Positions 1 to 9,599 of a stretch of 64,000 nucleotides of DNA are shown piece after piece. The notes under the pieces were generated by a model. That model was not told where the DNA came from, made no database searches, and saw only the letters and a list, made by a program, of their open reading frames with translations. Within the stretch, counting starts at the first letter, position 1. Each line of letters starts with the position of its first letter. The position numbers and the translations under genes were made by a program. The DNA comes from Symbiodinium natans (Eukaryota; Sar; Dinophyceae; Suessiales; Symbiodiniaceae), in NCBI GenBank assembly GCA_905221605.1, contig CAJNDS010002799.1:186001-250000 (forward strand), written 5' to 3'.

Positions 1-875
1 AGCCCGCGCGGCATGCGCAGATCCATGCAGCTTAACCAAGGCAGGTACTGAATGGAACACGCCGGGGCATCGCCATGAGTGCATCGTGCTATGATGTAAT
101 GAGATGCTGGGACACTGAAGAGGACGCTGATGGGTTGACATGATTTGCAAGGTACAGCAAGATTGGACCCTTGCGCAATTGATTTCGTCACAGTATCAAA
201 CGGCTAGGCTATGTCACTGTTCTGCAAGACAGAGGTGAGCATGCTGTCAAAAAGGGAGCCCAGCAGGCCCGTGGCCCAATCTAGAATTGCAGACGTCCGC
301 GGATATGGCAAACTGTCCCGCGTGCAAAGCCTGAACACGCCATGAGTCCGCCGACGTGGCAAAATGACGCTTTGGCGATGTGGTGACACTCAAGTTTTCT
401 TGCTTACTGAAACCCAGAGATACAGAAGACACCCCGTCTGGCGTCCACATCCATCCGACAGACAGGTGTGTTCCACGATGTTCCACGCCACCCTAAACAG
501 TCCAAGCAGCGGTGCCGATGTCTTGCGGCGGCATGCCAATGTAGGTGCCATGAGCAGTTGCCGGACAGGGGCCGCAGTTCCAACATTGCCAATGTATTGC
601 AGTTATATCTTCCTAGGCGAGTGGCCCCGAAATGGGATCCACATTTGTTCGGCCTCTCCCTCGTCCCCTCCCTATCCTGCTCATTCTGCAGATGGGATGG
701 CTGCTCCGAGTGGTCTGTGGAACTCTTGCGCTGAGATGACTTTGAAGCCTCTCCAGGAGGCGAGTGGTGGAAATGTGGAGGGCATCGTGTCCGTTGACCC
801 GCTGCCGCCTGCGAGCGTTCCGCAGGCCGCTCATGTCAAGCTTCTGAGGCCATGGCTTCCCGCTTTCTGCTTCAG

Positions 876-1179
876 GATGCGATGGTCGGCTACAAAGGGG
901 GCTCTGAGGAGGAGGAAGAGGATTCTGAGGAGGAATATGATAGGAGGGAGGCAGGGCTAAGAACGTGATATCGTGTGCCCCTGTGCCAGTTGATGCCTTG
1001 TTTTTGGGTACACGTTCGTGACACCTTTCCAGGGCCTCTGGCCGCTGGAGAAGTTGAAGGCACAACTTGAGGCAGGGAAGGATACTGCATCAAGTGATAT
1101 CTCAAGCGCTTCGCGCGTTTCTCTTGCGGGTCTTGTGTTTGCAAGCTCCGGCTGTCGAAGCATGTCGCAACACCACTAG
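876..1179 (+). CDS. Tentative exons of an unidentified gene with an acidic stretch
   Basis: Two stretches look coding. The first (about 876-955) follows a CAG acceptor and reads DAMVGYKGG, then a run rich in Glu, Asp and Ser (SEEEEEDSEEE). The second (from 1033, after a CCAG acceptor) reads GLWPLEKLKAQLEAG and stays open to a TAG at 1177-1179. Both frames look like protein rather than shadow, but no domain is recognisable, the joining donor is not fixed, and no start codon is assigned. Bases 1-870 hold nothing I can support; an open frame at 364-960 lacks protein-like composition. Confidence 0.3.
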
Positions 1180-1599
1180 TCGCCCCGAGTGTGCGACAGA
1201 CAGCGGAAGAGCCCACTGCGCGAAAAAGAGCAAAGCACAGAAGATAATGCAATGCAGCATTGCGGGCACAGCCAAGCACAACATGATGAAGATTACTTAG
1301 TGGACGTGCATCACGACGATTCTCTTGTTTTTGATGCTTGTGTTGGGGAGTTTTGCTTGTTTGCGTAAGGCCACGCACATCCTCAAGCACTGATGGCTTT
1401 TAAGCGGTGTAGACTTTTTGCTTTTGTTTGATTGAAAGGTTTTGGCCGATGAGAACTAGTTGGGTGTGGGCGCATAGGGCGCCTGGTGGTTTGATGGGCT
1501 TCGATTTTGTGCACAGATCTCCTTGTAAGCCACGTAGAACCCACGCGAAACCATTGCGATGACCAAGATGTATGCTATTATCATTGTTGTAGAATCGTC

Positions 1600-1602
1600 A
1601 TT

Positions 1603-1635
<33 letters not shown>

Positions 1636-1636
1636 G
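1600..1636. repeat. ATC trinucleotide microsatellite
   Basis: Short perfect run of ATC triplets. It generates spurious Ser-rich (plus) and Met-rich (minus) reading frames. The surrounding 1180-2570 stretch shows no gene I can support. Confidence 0.9.
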
Positions 1637-2574
1637 CCATCACCAATCCGTAGAACTTTTCACCGGAGTATGTTGTACAAAGAGGCCCGCTTGCGAGAGC
1701 GCGTCTTGTTGCAGAAGCATCAAACATCCTGTTGTGCAAAGACCCCAAAAAACTGTAAATGCCGGTGTTTGGGCAATGGACGTAACCATCCGAAATGTGC
1801 TGGAAGGCGATGAAACCACCAGCCGCCCACGCCCCGAACGAGTCAAGCTCTGCGAACTTTTGCAGAACAACATACCAAAATCGAATCAACCCTCGATCCG
1901 CAAATCGATCTGCAAGTCGGTGCGACTGGACAACCCTCTCAGAAATTCAGAAAGCCTGATGGCGCAAGTCGTGTTTAGCCTTCAGGATGTCCCTGGACGT
2001 CGGCATTTCATGGCCTGCTGAAGTTTTGTCAGCCATGACTTAAAAACCCCAGAGACACGGTCAGACACGGCGATCTGAGAGTGACAAGAGCCTTGCAGGC
2101 ACTCTCCGATGACGCTCCGGCCAGCACCTGGGCGTTGAAGAGAAAACGGGACTCGAGATATCCGAATCCGGGTATTCCGGTTGCGTTGACGGAGCAGAGT
2201 TTTTCAATTTGTCGCTCGCACGTGCTGGCAACATGTCACGGCCAAGGAAACTGGGCGGTTCTGCTGTACGTGGCTCAGGGAAGCATTCCAGAAATCCAGC
2301 CCTTTCCGACAGTGTCCGGTGGAGATGATGGTGTGACTCAGGACAACGGGTGCGATGAATCCTCCACACTTGGGCCACACAGAGCTGCTGCAGAAGGTGT
2401 GGTCTCAGGGTTCCTGAGAGCGATGTCCCCACTTCAACCCCTCAGGTTATACGAAGCTACTAGGTATCTTTCGTTGCTACAGCAGCAAGACAATGTCCAA
2501 CTAGTAGAATTTGGATTGCAGTACAGCCACTATGGAGTGATGGTTGTGTTGTTCAGGGACGGCCGGCCGCATAG

Positions 2575-2762
2575 AGTCATCATCATGATCGTCATCATCA
2601 TCATAATCATCACCATCATCACCATCATCACCATCATCACCATCATCACCATCATCACCATCATCACCATCATCACCATCATCATCATCACCATCATCAC
2701 CATCATCACCATCATCACCATCATCACCATCATCACCATCATCACCATCATCACCATCATTG
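2575..2762. repeat. CATCATCAC nine-base tandem repeat
   Basis: About 185 bases built mostly from a 9-base unit CATCATCAC, with a few ATC-only interruptions at the left end and near 2680. It reads as Ile/Thr repeats on plus and as Met-Val or Gly-Asp-Asp repeats on minus. These frames give several long but meaningless open frames. Confidence 0.95.
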
Positions 2763-2948
2763 CAAGGCGGCTGAGCGACTGCGAAGAGAAGGCCCATTTT
2801 GCCAGCTTCATGCTCTGTTCACACAATTGGAGACAACGGATGCCTGGGAAGGCTTCGAAGTTGCTGGTGCCTGGATCTCACCGTCCCATGACGGTTACGT
2901 GCAGCCGAAGGCGGGGCAGAGTCATACTCGTAGGACAAACTCGCTCGC

Positions 2949-5008
2949 TCAAATGTGTTTTAAGCAAACGTCAGTAGCATCAGTAGTCAGCACAAATCGT
3001 CGTAGAGGCTCGGAAGCTGGGAACGATAGGCCCCGGCTTAAGCTTTTCTGATTTGCAGTGGTGATGGTGCCTTTCACGCAGCATGTCATTAGTTTTGGCA
3101 TGTTTTGGGTGCTCAGGGCTTTCGTCACCGTTCCGCTTGGAGGCTGCTCGCAGAGCGGTGCGAAGCTGGGTTGCAAAGAGGTTGCCAATAGCTTGCAGAT
3201 TGCAGTGGCGGACCCTCGCAACCTCTGCCAAGTTGTTTTTTTTCTCCGGATAGTCGCTTCAGAGGGCTCCGAATAAAAGCTGTGAGAAGCAACAGCTTGA
3301 CCCGGGACTCCCTTGCACTTTTCGGGTACTTACTCTCTCTTCTGAGATGAAGCTAAAGGTCCCTTCTTTGCGCAAAGTAGCTACGTGTACGACAGAACCG
3401 TCTGGCATCAGGGCATGAAGCGATGAAGAGGAAGGAAATACTATTGAAGTTACTATTGGTTGCAGAGATCGAACCAATTGCTTGTGGGGAAGGTTGGGGT
3501 TCTGAGGAGATGACGTGCTTCTGGAAGTCGGCAGCTGGGAGGCAGCCGTTTTGGGGAACGGCCACCTCGAAATGCAGAGGATTGCGTGAGATAGTACTTA
3601 AGATGTTTGTTGCAGGCGGAGAAGCCAGGACGGTGGCCAGACTTTCCAGAGGCTCACTGCACGGAAGGGGTGGGGGTTGATCAACCCCTTTGTGCATACA
3701 GACTTGACAATGGCCCCACATCTTAGCTCAACCCCTGCCATGACGTTGCTCTTGACGTTGGCACTGTCATGATGTCGTTGCGCCGTATTTTGAGATGCTG
3801 AGCAGGTTGCGGTCGCGTTGCAAAGGAAGCTACAAGATGCCGAGAAGGACCAAAGTTGACCCCCGAAGCAAACGTATCCTTAAGTGCTGGTCTCAAGATG
3901 TCTCAAGATGTTTGAAGTGTTTAGGCATGGAATTTGGATCGCAGCTTCAAGGCTGGCAGTCAAGTTGGGGTCAAAGTGAGGAGCAAGATCGTTGATCTGG
4001 TGCGACAGGTTTTCTATGCATGTGGCACAGACCACGCCAAGAGCAACGGCCTCTACAGAGGCCTTCTGCCGGAGAGGCGCCGGCCTCGGGTTCATCGGTG
4101 GGAATTGCAACATATTGCAGTTGCCGCAATGTCTGATCGTGGTGTCAGAATTCGCGCAGCACTGTCGTGGGTCTGTCATGATTCCAGGCCCTGCCGGGCT
4201 ATTATTTGTTAAGCTGCAGGGGGCTGGGCGTTGTCGTGGTCCCGCGCGCTGGCGAAGCGGCACAAGCCGAAGTACCGGACAAATCCGTGTACGTGGCGGA
4301 GGGCATCTTGGGGGAGGCGACTTGGCAGGTGAAGCTGTGGTGAAGCCTCGCTCACACTTGTGTCTGTCCATGTCCAGGGAGCGTCTTTCAGCTCCACCAT
4401 GCTGAGAACGGCCTTCAAGTCACGGAAAGCCTCAACGGTTGTGAGGAAGACGGTTTCTGACCAGGCCGTGTACTGCAGCAGTGACTGTGTGCCAGATATT
4501 TTTCGCAGACCTTGCGCAACAGAGTCGCTTTGAGGCTGCCAGCTTTCTTCTTCGGCCAACACGTGAGGCTGTCCTCGTATATGGAGGTTGATCTACAGGA
4601 TTCTACAGGTCCTTGTGGGAAGTTATTTCGGGTTCCTGTGGGTTTACAGGAGAAATACAGGGTCATTTTGGGAACAGGTATGTTGATCAAGAACCATTTC
4701 TTGCCCAAGATTGTCAGGAGTTCCTCATGTTTCCAGAGGACTTTGCCAAGCTTGGCATAGCTGGGCTCCGAGAACATAGAACGTTGTTGCTCCTTGCATT
4801 GTGTAAAGACTGTGAACATCTGTGAATGCTGAGGAAATGCCGCCAAAATGACAGAGGCAGCCTCGCGCCGTTGCTGAACAAGTCTTGAAAGCGGCCGAAT
4901 GCGGCCGCGACTCCGTTGTCTTCGTAGGAAGAATTCAGGATGCAGAATGATGGCACAATCCTGGTTGTTAACGCGCAACAGTGTCAGTGTGACGCTGTGC
5001 CCATGCAT
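2949..5008 (-). CDS. Unidentified multi-exon gene on the minus strand
   Basis: Four or five minus-strand segments have protein-like, helix-rich composition and are mostly preceded by AG acceptors. Read from right to left: about 4850-4700 (MFTVFTQCKEQQRSMF... LWKHEELLTILGKK, after CACAG), 4535-4390 (SDSVAQGLRKISGTQ... AFRDLKAVLSMVELK, after TGGCAG), 4070-3885 (KASVEAVALGVVCATC... DPNLTASLEAAIQIP, after CCGGCAG), 3655-3440 (EPLESLATVLASPPATN... FQKHVISSEP, after GTGCAG), and possibly about 3220-3080 (ICKLLATSLQPSF). The plus-strand frames here look poorer. I do not recognise the family; alternating helices would fit an alpha-solenoid, but that is a guess. Exact exon ends, start and stop are not fixed. 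It is the only clear minus-strand gene in the window. Confidence 0.45.
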
Positions 5009-5009
5009 C

Positions 5010-5960
5010 GACAGCCCTCAAGGGGCTCGACATGATTTTATATGCAGTCCTGCACTTCTATACCAGTTGTCGGCGGGAAAGAGGCTCACGTCCAGAAGAC
5101 ACTAGAATCCTTCATGCATCTGTAAGCAGCAGCATGATGCAGCATGTTGGCGGCGGAGAGCTACGCAAAGTGGCGTGGACTTTGGAGAACAGATTGGAGT
5201 CCCTCGCAGGCACCGGCTGGTGGCGGCTTACAGTTCTTTGATGCAGGCGAATCTGTAGAGTGCAGAATGCCGAGATTGCCGGTCACACGCACTCTCAGTC
5301 ACCATCACGACTACAAGTACGCAGACTAACATTGGAGCTGTGGGCAGTAGTTTCACGCGGTCTCAATTCCAGAAAGACTTGGATAGACAAAGTGTGAACG
5401 GTTTCCTCTGCCAGACCTTAAGGCTCCTCAAGCCGCAAGCCCCTGGTGCAGAACTTTAAGTCAAAGTACTTGTGCTGGTGCGGCTTCCCATGAACGCGGA
5501 GAGCTTCTGTTCACTTGAGAAAGCCTAGACCTGGGCCTCATAGGCCACAGAACACATAGCACCCCACGTTGATCTCGTTTTATCAGAACAGGTTTTGGAG
5601 CCGCACTGCAAGGAGCTCAAACAGCCTCAAAGGTACAGGAGCTACAGTCAAGAGCCGAAAATAGTCAAACAATAGTCAGAAGGAGTCCAAAACATGTGTT
5701 GAAAGATCAGCCCATACTCTCTCTTGTCGGGCGCTCCTCAGTTGTTTGAGGAACTCGTGCGGCTTTCTTTGGGTTACCGTTGACATTCTCCCCGCTGTTC
5801 ACATTGAAAGCTTTTACATGCAGCGATCGTGCTCACGAGTGGCATGCATGACCTGAAGGCGCAGCGCAACCTCAGGCCAGGGATCTGCCCCGCCAACAAA
5901 TCGAGCTGCTCACCGATGTCGGGCATGGAGAGCACCGAGTGTCCTTGCCAGGGGCCTGGC
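5010..5960. other. Intergenic stretch between divergent genes
   Basis: Lies between the minus-strand gene ending near 5008 and the plus-strand YIP1 gene starting at 5961. One weak plus-strand exon candidate is seen at about 5143-5207 (HVGGGELRKVAWTLENRLES, followed by a GC-type donor). The rest (5330-5800) shows nothing recognisable and no TATA-like element. Confidence 0.35.
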
Positions 5961-8261
5961 ATGTCCGCTCCCCCGCAGCCTGTTGGAGGCAGGTGTGAGC
6001 GTAGAACTTCTTTTCTGGGGCTTGGGCTGGGATTTGGGGTGCATGTGCAGGTCAAGTGCGGCCACCTTTTGGCGGGCAGATGGGAGAGATGAGTGGCCAG
6101 ATGGGCCCGGGGCAGATGGGTCCTGGGCCGATGGGCCCCGGCGCGATGGGCCCTGGGCCTGGCCAGATGGGTGGACAGATAGGCGGCCACATGGCGCCAG
6201 GAAGCTTTCCGCAGCTCGGCAAAAAGCAGTGCTTCTTCGCAGGGTTTCAAGCCGCACCTGCTTTCTTGCCTGCCCGGGGCTTTGGAAGCAAGCAACTAAA
6301 GGCAAAGTAAGAGCAGCAGAAACCCAAGAATCCAACCACAAACCACGGATTCCCTACTTGGGTTCCCTTCACACTTGGGCTTCCTTACTCTCCTAAAAAA
6401 AGCCTAAAGTTCCTACCTCTGAAGCTTGGAGCCCTCCAAACTTGCCCTGTTCTGTTTGGAACTCCACGCGCCCCAAAAAGGACCAGGCGGTACTCACATG
6501 AAGCAAGGGGAAGCTTGTGGTTGCAGCATCATCACACGCGCGAACTACCCCAAACTACCGTGGATCCCAGTGTGTTGGGGAAGGATCTCACAGGGTTGGC
6601 CTGTTGGCACTTTTCCTGCCCATGGTGTCTGAGGCCACCCGTCGTAAACAATTACGACGATGACATCGAGAATGAGCCACCCCTGTTAGAGGATGGCAGA
6701 AGTGCTTAAAGTGCACATGCCACATCATGCAGCACACAAGTTCATGGCAGTTCATCCATCGCTATCTGAACCCAACGCGCAGGAGCTCGGCATTAACGTT
6801 GAGCACATCCTTCTTAGAATGCAGGGTGTGGCGTTCTTCAAAAAGCTAGACGAGGCAGGTGGCTGCATGTTGGCCTGAACGTGAGTTCCCGTTCATTCTC
6901 ACGAGGCTTCTCTCAGGTTCTTGGAAGCCTTTGCTCAGGAAGTCCTCAAGGATGCCGACCTTAGTGGGCCCCTGCTCATCTGCCTAACGCTGGGTGGGCG
7001 ACTGAGACAACGCTGACTGTGCTGGAGCTGCGAATCTTCTGCTGCAGATGGGGAGAAGTCGTGTATGTATGTATCTATGTACCTATCTGTGTGTGTATAT
7101 ATATATATATCATAACGTACTATAATTGAACGTGTTTTAGTAGAATACCAATACTATGGGCTAGGAAGTACACCATAATGCCCCAATAATAGTATTCACA
7201 CGGCCCATTAATATAATTCACGCGTTAACTTATAAAAAAAATGATATGTCAATCTTCAGGCATGGCGCTGCTGCTTGTCGGAAAGCTGCAGTTTGGGTGT
7301 GCTGGCATGATTTTTGATCTGCGGACTTCTCCAGTTTGAGCGGGTGTTTCACGTCCCTGTCAGCACCTTTCTTTGCTTGAGCTGGGGTACTTGCGATGGA
7401 GATTAAGATGCTTGGTGAGTGATTTTTTGAACGTCGCGATCCTTCTTCCCACAGGTATGTATATGGCTTGATTGCCGGCGGTTCCTTCGGCATCTGCTGC
7501 CTCATAAATGTGATGAGCCAAAAGGAAGGCGGGTTGTGGGTTTGTTGGGAGTTGAAAGCTGGAGAATTCTGTTAGAGACGTGGGTAGCAGTAGCGGCACT
7601 TGCACTCCGTGATTGCAGCGGCTTCAGACAGAGCAGAACTCGTCTACTGGTATGCCTGAGGATCCTGGCATGAGCAAGAGATTGCAGCATGCTAGTGCAC
7701 TTCGCAGGCATCGACCTCTACAGAACAATTAGCATCCTTGGATATGGGCAGCTCGGCTCGATGCTTCTGCTCTGGTAAGATGGGGATTCGTGCAAAGCTG
7801 TAAATTGAGCTCCTGTGAGGCTGATACCGATCGTCTTCCTCGCCCTCTTCGGAATCATTGTTTCGCTGAAGTGCCCGCCTGAGCCCCCCCCACCGAGAGT
7901 GGACCTCCACCCGGATGCTTGAGTGAGATCATGGGACATCCATAAATCTCCGTGGTCAAGGTCCACCTTCGGCTCCATCATGGCTGCCATCTGCATAGGC
8001 CAAGCATGCGGACATCATTCCATGCTGGGCCAGTGGTGAATCTGCTTGATCCGGTTAGTACAGTATATTGCAGAAGAGTGAGTGCCAAATTGAAACCTGC
8101 ACTTTGCCAGCCTGGGCAACTGCATCGTCCTCGAGATTCTTCGCGATTGCGATACACATGCAGGACCAAAGGCAGGGTGCTTTCTATGCAGCCTTCCCTC
8201 CCAACCAGTGAAGCCCAAGACGCTGCCCTGGAGGTGGCTGGTTGCTTATCCTGTTGGTTTG
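5961..8261 (+). CDS. YIP1-family Golgi/ER membrane protein (YIPF5/7-like), spliced, 3' end not fixed
   Basis: YIP1-family proteins are multi-pass membrane proteins that bind Rab GTPases and act in ER-Golgi vesicle traffic. Exons joined by frame: 5961-5988, 6051-6213, 6634-6691, 6783-6853, 6917 to about 6994, 7260-7296, 7455-7528, 7708-7747, 7820-7870, 7961 to about 8003, and 8234-8261. The N-terminal exons give a Gly/Gln/Met-Gly-Pro-rich tail (QMGPG repeats), typical of the family's low-complexity N-terminus. Then come the family hallmark ENEPPLLEELGIN across exons 3-4, DADLSGPLLICLTLGG, MALLLVGKLQFGYVYG across exons 6-7, SILGYGLIPIVFLALFG across exons 8-9, and WLVAYPVGL near the C-terminus. 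The match to the YIPF5/7 motif order is close, including the hydrophobic membrane segments. Most joins need GC donors (GGAG|GC, GAAG|GC, ATGG|GC); two use GT. The start ATG at 5961 gives MSAPPQPVGG, but an upstream exon cannot be excluded. The exon after WLVAYPVGL was not found. Confidence 0.85.
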
Positions 8262-8336
8262 GCACCGATCTTACTTCTAAGCTCGACATGCGATGCTACA
8301 GTTACAAGACTGTTACAAGTTATAGCATTTGCAGTT

Positions 8337-8412
8337 GCTCCCCCCCTCCCCGCCCTCCCCCTTCCCTCCCCTCTCCCCTCCCCCCCGTCTCCCCTCCTCT
8401 CCCCACCCCCGC
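8337..8412. repeat. Polypyrimidine tract
   Basis: About 75 bases of nearly pure C/T (CCCCCCTCCCCGCCC type). It lies just downstream of the last YIP1 exon seen. It could be part of an intron or the gene's 3' flank; no coding sense is visible. Confidence 0.8.
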
Positions 8413-8440
8413 ATTGCCTCAAGTTTAAACAATTTAGGAC

Positions 8441-8690
8441 AACACCGAGGTAGGTAAGAATCTGAAGGGCAACAGGCACGCATTCCATAAATCGAAGTGG
8501 GGGCCGCGAACTTCTGCGAACCCGAGTAAAAGTCACGAAGTCCAAGCCATAGAGAGCAGTTGCTTTGTGCGAACTCAGGGAAGGTTATAGGAAAGTTAGC
8601 AGCCTAGTACGAAGGGGTGGGGGGCTTACACGAACTTACTCGTAGTTTTTGAGTTCCTCCTTGCTTGGTCAAAGTCGAAGCCTTGCCAGC
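8441..8690. repeat. Dispersed repeat, copy A
   Basis: Resembles 27783-28070, inside an intron of the lipase gene. Shared ordered blocks include ACACCGAGGTAGG, CTTCTGCGAACC, GCGAACTCAGG-AAGGT, GGAAGTTAGCAG-like, TACGAAGGGG and ACGAACTT, at similar spacing with small indels. No coding capacity or terminal inverted repeat is obvious. Bases 8700-9250 hold nothing else I can support. Confidence 0.7.
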
Positions 8691-9254
8691 GTTGTCCAAA
8701 ACAACGGGCCTGGAGAGTTTCAAGCGCAACGTGATGTGCAATGGTTCGGCACTGCCAAGGTGTATACGTTCTTCACGCTGATCACCATTTTTTGATGTCA
8801 GGGTAGGCTAGGCCTTTGCGACCGCAGCACACGGCTGCAGTGCATGTGCCCGGTTCCTCATGGCCCACCAGCCTGTCAAGCTGCACTAAGACCATCTAAG
8901 ACCCAGTTCCACATGGTGGAATGATGACCAGATTGGCCGCCATGCGGGGGGAGCTGTCCTTGAAGCTTATCTTGCGACACTCACCTTGCATGTTGATAAT
9001 GTGACGCTCAGTCGGCGTGATGAGAATCATGCTGCGCTCCAGCGCTGTCTACAAACGGCATGGCGCAATCGCGCGGAAAGCCTTCAGAAAAGACGCCTTC
9101 CCATGGTCTACAGCTGCTGAGATGTTCTGAGTGATGGTACGGCCTGGTACGGTCAAGCACGATGATTTAATTTTAACGCTACGCGACCCGCCTCGGCCCG
9201 GCCCAGCGCATCCGCATGAGCATGGTGATTCCGCAGCGCCCAAGTCGCTGGACC

Positions 9255-9395
9255 CCAAGCAATAAGGGTTGGGTTGAGGGTTGAGGGTTCCGGGTTTATG
9301 GTTTATGGTTTGGGGTTTGGGGTTGAGGGTTAGTTTAGGGCTCAAGGTTCACGCTTTGGGGTTGAGGGTTTTTTTGGGTTTAGGGTTGGGCTTGG
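9255..9395 (+). repeat. Degenerate TTTAGGG-like tract
   Basis: A run of variants of GGGTTTAGGGTT, GGGTTGAGGG and GGTTTGGGG. Plant- and dinoflagellate-type telomere repeats are TTTAGGG, so this is probably an interstitial, decayed telomere-like tract rather than a chromosome end, since unique sequence continues on both sides. Confidence 0.65.
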
Positions 9396-9439
9396 AGTGA
9401 TCGCAGTTGAGCCAGGCCTCTTAAGGTTTAAGGCGACTC

Positions 9440-9592
9440 TTGGGGGGGGAGGGGGGGTGGGGGGGTGGGGGGTGGGGGGGGGGGGGGGGGTGGGGGGGGG
9501 GGGGGGGGTGGGGGGTGGGGGGGTGGGGGGGGGGGGGGGGTGGGGGGGGGGGGGGGTGGGGTGGGGGGGTGGGGGGGGTGGGGGGGGTGGCT
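9440..9592 (+). repeat. 150-base G-run with T interruptions
   Basis: Almost pure G with isolated T residues about every 5-12 bases. It can in principle form several G-quadruplexes on the plus strand. It creates Gly/Trp-rich (plus) and Pro/His-rich (minus) open frames that are artefacts. Homopolymer length here is likely to be unreliable. Confidence 0.9.
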
Positions 9593-9599
9593 GGCGAAC

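Noticed and set aside
364-960. 198-codon plus-strand open frame
   Set aside because: No motif, shadow-like composition (many Arg, Ser, Cys, Pro, Trp); a shorter, more protein-like exon in another frame (from 876) overlaps its end.
2501-2826. Asp/Gly- or Met/Val-repeat proteins on minus, Ile-repeat on plus
   Set aside because: Artefacts of the CATCATCAC repeat; all frames are open for that reason.
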